Source of the DNA: Pycnococcus provasolii
Lineage: Eukaryota; Chlorophyta; Pseudoscourfieldiophyceae; Pseudoscourfieldiales; Pycnococcaceae
NCBI GenBank assembly: GCA_938743325.2
Contig: OW568861.1
Span: 992,001 to 1,056,000, forward strand
Reading direction: 5' to 3'
DNA length: 64,000 nt
Numbering within the stretch: position 1 is the first letter of the stretch; each line of letters opens with the position of its first letter. Shown here in pieces: positions 57,774 to 64,000 of the stretch. Below the pieces are notes generated by a model. It had not been told where the DNA came from. It saw nothing but the letters and a program-made list of their open reading frames with translations, and did not search any database. Both the position numbers and the translations under genes were made by a program.

Positions 57774-59348
57774 CTATGATTTCTCGGCGGTAGAGGCTGC
57801 TGCTGCTGCTGCCGCGGCGGCGGCGGCGGCGGCGGCTGCCGCAGCTGCGGCATCACCGCCTCGTTCCGCGGCAATCGACCTGCGTCTTTCCTTACGTCCA
57901 ACCTTTCGCAGTTCAGCTTTGGCCGTTTCGAGCTCAACCTTGGACATCTCCAGCTGCTCCGCAAGGACTGTTGCAAGACCGCGTTGCTCCTCGCCAAAGG
58001 CACGTAGGCGATTCACCTCATCAACGAGCTTGTAAATCGTTTCATTGGAGTTGCGAGTATGCTCCTCCAGCTGCGCCTTGTATCCTTCACTGCCCATGCG
58101 CGCAGCAAAGAGCACGTCCAGCACATGCGTGACCTCCTCACTTTGTGGCTTCTCACCCGAGAGACTCTGTTCCAGCGACTGCGTTGTGTGCAAGCTCATC
58201 TCCAGGTCACTGAGATATCCGCCCGCGGACACGTAGTCCTCTGCCGCCGACTGCTCGAGGCGGCGTAGGACTTGGTCATGGCTCAGTTCCATCTGTTCGA
58301 GGCTAGTTCGCGCATCTTGGAAGAGTTCCGTCAACGTGTCCTCCACCGGCTGATAATTCAGGGGAATTTGCGCGTGCTGCTCTGGTATGGTCAGCTGATC
58401 CTCTGTTGCCGAGTTGCGATTGTTCGTAAGGAAGCGGCAGCGCGACTCCGCACGGCTCGACCGCTTGAGGAGAACCACGGTTGACTCAAGAGCCGCGTAC
58501 ATGCTGCGCATGCACGCGCCGACGAGCCTATGCGCCTGTGTCGTCTGAGGCACGAGCGTGAAGCCTGCGACAAGCTCTCGCTGCATCTTCTGCAGACCGC
58601 GCAGGTGCGCCTGCAGGTCGCCGCCAAGTCCCTTGAGCTCGCTCAGCGACCAAGCGAATACGGACTTCATGTGCTCGGCGAGTTCGCGATCTTCCGCAGA
58701 CTGCGCCTCCATGGCCATGCACCTCTGCTCTGCCGCGACGCCGCTTTCCGCCGCTCTGCAACGCCGCCTCCACACTTCGGCGCTGATACAAGCCTCTGCA
58801 AGTTTTTCGCGCAGCTGTTCCACCTCCCTTCTGAGCGCTCTCTCAGATAGAGCGTCTCCGTGTTGGTGTGTGGCTGTTGTTTCCGCAGTCGCGGCGGTTC
58901 TTGGCGGCGGTCCCCCGAAGAACCTGACATCCGACGGCGCTGTTGCCGGCGGCTTGATTATGCCGTTGTTGCGCGTTGGCGTTGCGTTGACTTTTGCGAG
59001 CGTCCTGGGAGACAGCTTGGGCACGCGCGGCGTCGCGTCCGACGGCACCTTTGCGGGTATGCCCGTTGTTCTGTGAAATCTCCTGTGTTCCGGCGGCGGT
59101 TGCAGGTACCTCGCGTTCGCCCTTCTCGGGCTCGCGCATATCGGCGGTTGCGGGTCTCTGACGAACGCGATGGGGAGGTGGTACCCGCCCCCGGTTCCTG
59201 CGGGCAACCGCTGAGTTCCCTTAACACCAGCTGTGCGTGAAGAAGAATGTGCAAGGCCATGTGGGGCCCCGGCCGCAGAAGCATTGTTGTCAAAGGCAGA
59301 GTAAGGCGTCGACATTGCTGCAGAAGAGTAACCCGTTTTGGACGCCAT
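57774..59348 (-). CDS. Coiled-coil protein of unknown function with poly-Ala C-terminus
   Basis: 524 residues from the ATG at 59348 (MASKTGYSSAAMSTPYSAF); upstream codons are also open but begin without better context. Residues 1-175 are disordered and rich in Pro, Ser, Thr, Arg. From about 175 a coiled coil (LSERALRREVEQLREKLAEACISAEVWRRR) and further helical blocks run to residue 490 (TLTELFQDARTSLEQMELSHDQVLRRLEQ; NETIYKLVDEVNRLRAFGEEQ). The C-terminus is a run of about 20 Ala from GC-rich triplets (57793-57852). It may be a cytoskeletal or centrosomal component, by style only; it lies next to the Sfi1-like gene, divergent from it. No family recognised. Confidence 0.65.
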   Translation of the reverse strand: MASKTGYSSAAMSTPYSAFDNNASAAGAPHGLAHSSSRTAGVKGTQRLPAGTGGGYHLPIAFVRDPQPPICASPRRANARYLQPPPEHRRFHRTTGIPAKVPSDATPRVPKLSPRTLAKVNATPTRNNGIIKPPATAPSDVRFFGGPPPRTAATAETTATHQHGDALSERALRREVEQLREKLAEACISAEVWRRRCRAAESGVAAEQRCMAMEAQSAEDRELAEHMKSVFAWSLSELKGLGGDLQAHLRGLQKMQRELVAGFTLVPQTTQAHRLVGACMRSMYAALESTVVLLKRSSRAESRCRFLTNNRNSATEDQLTIPEQHAQIPLNYQPVEDTLTELFQDARTSLEQMELSHDQVLRRLEQSAAEDYVSAGGYLSDLEMSLHTTQSLEQSLSGEKPQSEEVTHVLDVLFAARMGSEGYKAQLEEHTRNSNETIYKLVDEVNRLRAFGEEQRGLATVLAEQLEMSKVELETAKAELRKVGRKERRRSIAAERGGDAAAAAAAAAAAAAAAAAAASTAEKS

Positions 59349-60365
59349 GAACCGGTGAAACTTAAGGTTGGTTAGACTAAGTTTGTGTTTCTTAACTATG
59401 GGGAAGGGCTTAAGGGATAGTCTACTGTAAAGGTAGGGATAGATGGACGACACGACAGTAAATTGACCTTCCTTTCCACATTCCTTTCTCAGCTGATTTC
59501 TCACATCGTAATAATGTTCCTCCCAGGGCTTCTGTTCCTCCTCTCAGGCTCTCCGTTCATTGGTCCGGACACTCGGACAGCGCTCGCCGGGTCCATGGCG
59601 TTGATCACTATCGTAGTACCAACTACTATCGTAGGCCAATTATTATTAAGGTACAGTACAGTACTGTACCTACAGTATATGCCATCCCAGACACTACCCT
59701 AGACAGACGTCCTCGACCGGTCATCGATAACTTGCTGTAGTTTACCATACCATTCGATTCCTTGAAATTCACATGGAAATCATGAAATGAGACCAAGCAA
59801 GACGGCACCCATAAAATTAACCTAATTACATACCTAACCCATCACTCCCCCTGATGACAGACCTCTTTGACAGACCTCCTGACAGACCTGCTTGCTTGCT
59901 TGATTGGCTTCCTTTGCTTGATTGTTAATTGTGCACAGCACCTGTGCACAGCACTCCTCCACTGGCAACTGGGACCATCCTCATACAAAGTTACGGTAAT
60001 TATTCCAAACCACATCACAGGACACTGAGGAGTGAGGACAGGCAACAGGTGCTGTTACAGTAGTGCTATGTGTGCCGGCCGGCATGGTAAAAGTTCACGG
60101 TACCTCCAGATCTGGAAGTAAGTAGGTAAAGTTCCCTCCTTATTGGACGTTCGAGAGGCTCTTCTAAGTAAGGCTTTTTTGATGGAATGGCCTTGGCGAA
60201 TGGAATGGAATGGGTCATTGCGAGTTGCGAGGAGCTTGCATTGATGAGGAAAAAGTCAACGTTCCCTGGAGGCGAAGTGCGCCAAGTATCTCGCGAGGGC
60301 CTTGCTCGGAGCTCGGAGCTTCTCCAGCCTTAAGACGTAAGGCCTGAACGTCTTAAGGCGTTGCC
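59349..60365. promoter_or_regulatory. 1-kb divergent intergenic region, coiled-coil gene / Sfi1-like gene
   Basis: No supported gene. It holds a palindrome (59649-59671), three TGACAGACCT copies at 59855, 59868 and 59880, and two TGTGCACAGCAC copies at about 59930-59953. Both start codons face outward, so both promoters lie here. Confidence 0.5.
59649..59671. repeat. Perfect palindrome, 11-bp arms, 1-nt centre
   Basis: AGGTACAGTAC, a single A, then GTACTGTACCT. It could fold as a hairpin or bind a dimeric regulator. Confidence 0.85.
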
Positions 60366-63300
60366 ATGGCGTACTCCGGGTCCGGCGCTGGAAACCGGCC
60401 GGGCACGTCGTCCGGTAGTAGTACCTCTTCTCGGTTTCAGAGACCCGCTCTCTCGGAAGACAAGGACCTCGTGGAGACGCTCTTCGACCAACTGAAACTC
60501 GCAGGAGAGGCGCTCGTCACTGGCGTAAACGAACTCGCCTCCAAAAATAAAACGTCGTTCAGGAACGCTTCTTTGGCCATGCAGCCTATGACCAAGGTGG
60601 ACAAACTCCTCGAAATGCAAAAGACGTTCGACGCACTGAGAAACGAGGCGACGGGACCGCTCAACATACTCGCGGAGAGCGTGACGACGGTACTCGACGA
60701 CATCAGTGTGCAAGTGAAAGCTTACGGAAAACTTCAAAAACTTGCAAGAAGAATGGCGAACCGACAGCTTGTCGCGGCACTCAACACGTGGAAAGCGGTC
60801 GTGCAGGATAAAGAAAACCGCATCGTCGCAAAACTGCGTGAGCCGAGGTTTCAGAGTCTTCTCCACCGCGTCATGGGACACAACTTGCAAGCTGCTTTCG
60901 TCGACTGGAAAGGTTGGGCGCGCACGGAGCGATACAAGTACCGCATCATCGAGGAGAGGCAAGATCAGAAGCGCGCGCTGGAAAAGGAACTCGAGGGCCT
61001 CAAAGAAAGCATGGAGCAGCTCAGGGAGCAGAGAATGCGCGAGGTGCTGCAGCGCATCTTGCACGGCGACAAGTACAAGGTATTCTCCGCTTGGCGCGCG
61101 GTGGCGGCGGATGCGAAAAGCAACGAACGCAAGCGGCTCGCCGAGGAGCTGAAGGAGGGCAGGCTCAGGTCGCAGAAGGCGGAGGCGGAGGCGGAGGCAC
61201 TGCGCCTTTCTAAGATGGAACAGGTTCTGCGCCGCATTCTGCAGCAGGAGCTCGCTCGCGCTTGGACGCAATTCAAAACAGTCACGCTCGAGGCGATCGA
61301 AGTGAAGAAGAAAATGAAGCGAGCGGCGTTTCGCATGATGATGCGATGCGTCGCCATGGCGTGGCAGCAGTGGCATGGCGTCTACAGCGAGAACAAAAAG
61401 ACTCGAGGACTTCTCAATGGCGCGGCGAAAAAGATGCTCAATCGTGCAATCAGCGGCGCATTCGATCGATGGTGTGAGATGGCTGAAGAGGCGAGAGAAA
61501 TGCGCGTCAAGCTCGCTCGATGTGCAACCAAGATGAAGAATTCGCAGATTCTCGGCGCGTGGACGCGCTGGTGCGAGATGACAGAAGAAGCACACGAAAT
61601 GCGTGTCAAGCTCGAGCGATGTGCCATGAAGATGAAGAATCGCGAGATTCTCGGTGCGTGGAGTCGCTGGTGCGAGATGACCGAAGAGGCGCGGGACATG
61701 AGGCTGAAGCTATCGCGGTGCGCGGCGAAGATGAAAAACTCGCAACTCATTGGCGCGTGGGAGCGCTGGTGCGAGATGTGCGACGAGGCGAAAGACATGC
61801 GTGCTAAGCTTGAGCGCGCCGCAGCTCGCATGCTGAACCGGTGCGTGGCGAGCGCGTTCGAAACGTGGGTGGAGATGTGCGGCGAAGTTAGCGAGACGCG
61901 CGAAAAGCTCAAGCGTGCTGCCATGAAGATGATGATGCGCTGTGTCAGCGATGCGATGGAGCGCTGGATGGAATTCGCGGAGGAGGCTAAGGAAATGCGT
62001 GTGAAGATTGAGCGCAGCCTGGGACGCCTAAGAAATCGCGAAATTGCTGGAGCATTTGACAGATGGACGTCGTTTGTCGAGGAGACGGTGAATATGCGCG
62101 TCTTGCTTACGCGCTGCGCAGTCAAAATGAAGCATGGGCAGCTCGTTACCGCTTTTAATCACTGGCTCGACGTTATTCAGTTCGAAATTGCGGAGCGCGA
62201 ACGCGAGGAGCGCGAGGAGCGTGAGAGAAAACTCGCGAAGCGGCAGGAGGAGCAAACGCAGGAGAAGTTGAAACGAATCATTCTTCGTGTGAAGAACCGA
62301 TGCGTGAGCAATGCCTTTGACCGCTGGGCTGAGATGTCGGAAGAAATGCGCGAGATGAGGACGAAGATTGAACGAAGTCTTGGACGTCTAAAGAATCGAG
62401 AGATTGCACAGGCATTCGACCGTTGGAGCGAGCACGTCTCGGAGGCGCAGGAGATGCGTCAGAAGCTACGTATCGCTGCAGGAAAAATGCTGATGCGCGC
62501 TGCCGCTTCGGCATTTGCGACGTGGAAGGAGGCTTGGCAAACAAAGAAGGAGAATGGCGTGAAAATGAAGCGATTCCTGAAGAGGATGCTCAACTCTCAG
62601 CTGATTGGAAGCTTCGAGAGCTGGTCGGAGTATGCAGAAGAGCAGAAGAAGCAGCGCATCATGGTAAAGCGAACACTCATGAAGATGCTTCGTCGTGAGC
62701 TGGCGCAGGCTTTTGATCGCTGGCTACAGTACCTCGACGACCTTGCTCAGCAGCGAAAGGAGGAGCAGGAGAACCGTATTAAGATGGAGCGATTTGCACG
62801 CAAGCTGAGAAATCGCGAAATCATCGGCGCATTCACGCGATGGGCGGAGATGACCGAGGAGGCTGTCGCCATGCGCGTGAAGCTAACGCGATTTATGAAG
62901 AGGCTGCAGAATTCTGGCCTGATTGCCGCGTTTGCAACTTGGTTTGACTGGGTACAGGAAATGCTCGAGATGAAGAGAAAGATCAGGAAAGTGCTGATGA
63001 AGACGATGAACGCTGCCATGGCAAACGCGTGGGCGAAGTGGATCCAGATGGTGGAGGATGCGCGAGCGAACTTGTCGGAAGAGGAGAGGAGGGAAGGCGT
63101 GCTGCGTCGTGCGATGGCGCGCATGCTCAACGCAAGGGTGGCTGCCGCTTTTGGTGCTTGGCAAGACGTTTGGGCTCAGAAGCAGCGCGTGAAGGGCATG
63201 ATCAGAAGGCTGATGAATCGCGGCCTTGCCATGGCCTTTCAGACTTGGTACGACGTTTGGCAGGAGACGGTGCGCGAGCGCATGGCAGAAGACGAGGAGG

Positions 63301-64000
63301 AGGCGCGCAAGGAGCGAGTTGTGATGCAGGTGCTCCAGAAACTCAAGAATCGCGAGATGGCCGCGGCGTGGAGTGCTTGGTTCGAGCAGGTGGAGCAGAA
63401 GAGAAGGCTGAGAGGCTTGGCAAATCGCATGCGCATGGGTGCTGCAAGCAAGGCATTTGCCATGTGGATCAGCGTCGTAGAGGAGCGCGGGGATCAGAGG
63501 CGGCTGTTGCACAAGGTGGCTGCTAGAATGCTGATGCGCAGGGTGTCCATGGCATTCAACTCGTGGCTTGACGCCATCGAATCGATTCGGCGCACGAGAA
63601 ATCTCATGTCCAGGATGCGCAATCCCATGGTTGGGCACTGCTTCAACCTCTGGCTTGACGCCGTGGACGAGGCTAGGGAAGCGAACGCAGACGCGCTGTC
63701 AAAGGCGGAGCGAGAGGATCTTGAGGAGCGCCGTCGCAAGGCGGAGGCGGAGCGTTTGAGATTAGAACGCGAGCATTCGCTGAAGTCGAAGGCTGCGGTG
63801 CACTTCCGCCAGCGCGAAAGTCTCATGGTATTCATGATCTGGAAGGAGAATTGGGAGTCCATCAAGGCTGAGCGCATGCGCATTCAGGCAGCCTACATGC
63901 GCATGACGCGAAGCGCGATGGGCAAGGCATTCCAGCGGTGGCGCGAGATGCTCGACGAGACGCAGGAACAGCGAGATACTGCCCAGCGAGCGCTGCAGCG
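60366..64000 (+). CDS. Giant Sfi1-like 33-residue repeat protein, N-terminal 1211 codons
   Basis: The frame opens at GCCATGGCG (60366) and has no stop to the end of the window, so the C-terminus is missing. A short Ser/Gly-rich start and two helical blocks precede an array of about two dozen units from near residue 330 to the edge. Each is about 33 residues, with a pattern like A-x-x-M-K/L-N-R-x-I/V-x-x-A-F/W-x-R-W-x-E-M (for example CAMKMKNREILGAWSRWCEM). Spacing of the Trp codons is 99 bp between early units, with a few longer Glu/Arg-rich breaks. Ala, aliphatic, Phe and Trp at these steps recall Sfi1, whose repeats form a long helix that binds centrin at spindle poles and basal bodies. Centrin binding is inferred from the pattern; no other domain is seen. 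Confidence 0.8.
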   Translation, partial: MAYSGSGAGNRPGTSSGSSTSSRFQRPALSEDKDLVETLFDQLKLAGEALVTGVNELASKNKTSFRNASLAMQPMTKVDKLLEMQKTFDALRNEATGPLNILAESVTTVLDDISVQVKAYGKLQKLARRMANRQLVAALNTWKAVVQDKENRIVAKLREPRFQSLLHRVMGHNLQAAFVDWKGWARTERYKYRIIEERQDQKRALEKELEGLKESMEQLREQRMREVLQRILHGDKYKVFSAWRAVAADAKSNERKRLAEELKEGRLRSQKAEAEAEALRLSKMEQVLRRILQQELARAWTQFKTVTLEAIEVKKKMKRAAFRMMMRCVAMAWQQWHGVYSENKKTRGLLNGAAKKMLNRAISGAFDRWCEMAEEAREMRVKLARCATKMKNSQILGAWTRWCEMTEEAHEMRVKLERCAMKMKNREILGAWSRWCEMTEEARDMRLKLSRCAAKMKNSQLIGAWERWCEMCDEAKDMRAKLERAAARMLNRCVASAFETWVEMCGEVSETREKLKRAAMKMMMRCVSDAMERWMEFAEEAKEMRVKIERSLGRLRNREIAGAFDRWTSFVEETVNMRVLLTRCAVKMKHGQLVTAFNHWLDVIQFEIAEREREEREERERKLAKRQEEQTQEKLKRIILRVKNRCVSNAFDRWAEMSEEMREMRTKIERSLGRLKNREIAQAFDRWSEHVSEAQEMRQKLRIAAGKMLMRAAASAFATWKEAWQTKKENGVKMKRFLKRMLNSQLIGSFESWSEYAEEQKKQRIMVKRTLMKMLRRELAQAFDRWLQYLDDLAQQRKEEQENRIKMERFARKLRNREIIGAFTRWAEMTEEAVAMRVKLTRFMKRLQNSGLIAAFATWFDWVQEMLEMKRKIRKVLMKTMNAAMANAWAKWIQMVEDARANLSEEERREGVLRRAMARMLNARVAAAFGAWQDVWAQKQRVKGMIRRLMNRGLAMAFQTWYDVWQETVRERMAEDEEEARKERVVMQVLQKLKNREMAAAWSAWFEQVEQKRRLRGLANRMRMGAASKAFAMWISVVEERGDQRRLLHKVAARMLMRRVSMAFNSWLDAIESIRRTRNLMSRMRNPMVGHCFNLWLDAVDEAREANADALSKAEREDLEERRRKAEAERLRLEREHSLKSKAAVHFRQRESLMVFMIWKENWESIKAERMRIQAAYMRMTRSAMGKAFQRWREMLDETQEQRDTAQRALQ

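Noticed and set aside
60330-61595. 421-codon minus-strand frame
   Set aside because: Exactly antisense to the Sfi1-like repeats; His/Leu/Arg-rich composition reflects the complement of the helical repeat codons.
61440-63960. CRISPR-like regular spacing
   Set aside because: The 99-bp period is protein-coding (33-residue repeats) with diverged units and no spacers; the organism is eukaryotic.

Overview
The window reads as nuclear DNA from a compact eukaryotic genome, most likely a unicellular green alga of prasinophyte/chlorophyte type; the species cannot be fixed from sequence alone. Supporting points are: closely packed, mostly intronless genes on both strands; three short introns (99-138 nt) with GT-AG ends and CTAAC branch points; plant-style families (CMP-KDO synthetase, an EHD protein with its EH domain at the N-terminus, GT43, USP48-type protease); plastid-like N-terminal extensions; and interstitial TTAGGG-type repeats. 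No prokaryotic operon, CRISPR array, rRNA or tRNA gene was found.

Layout. 0-15 kb: a cut RRM protein, an Arp8-like INO80 subunit, TFIIH helicase XPB, the VWA8-type AAA+/VWA giant, a glyoxalase-fold protein and CMP-KDO synthetase. 15-30 kb: a spliced LRR/cyclic-nucleotide-binding/IQ protein, an MFS transporter, an Arc1p/EMAPII-like tRNA-binding cofactor, a USP48-like deubiquitinase and an Mpv17-family protein. 30-38 kb: a membrane-anchored M14 carboxypeptidase and two probable plastid proteins whose shared promoter is split by a complete Tc1/mariner-superfamily transposon (102-bp perfect terminal inverted repeats, TA duplication, intact transposase). 38-50.5 kb: a stretch rich in secretory and carbohydrate genes, with a sulfotransferase, an EHD ATPase, a phospholipase A2-like protein lacking the catalytic His, a GT43 glycosyltransferase, a copper LPMO with four CBM1-like modules and an arylsulfatase. 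50.8-64 kb: a ParB/sulfiredoxin-like small protein, several unknowns (one large Pro-rich secretory/membrane protein) and the first 1211 codons of a giant Sfi1-like 33-residue repeat protein that runs off the right edge.

How they fit together. XPB and Arp8 serve transcription, repair and chromatin. CMP-KDO synthetase, GT43, sulfotransferase, LPMO and sulfatase could together make and remodel acidic or sulfated cell-surface polysaccharide; that link is inferred from families and proximity. Many gene pairs are divergent and share promoters of about 150-700 bp. Interstitial telomere-type repeats lie 70-270 bp upstream of start codons at five places, suggesting a promoter element rather than random telomere debris.
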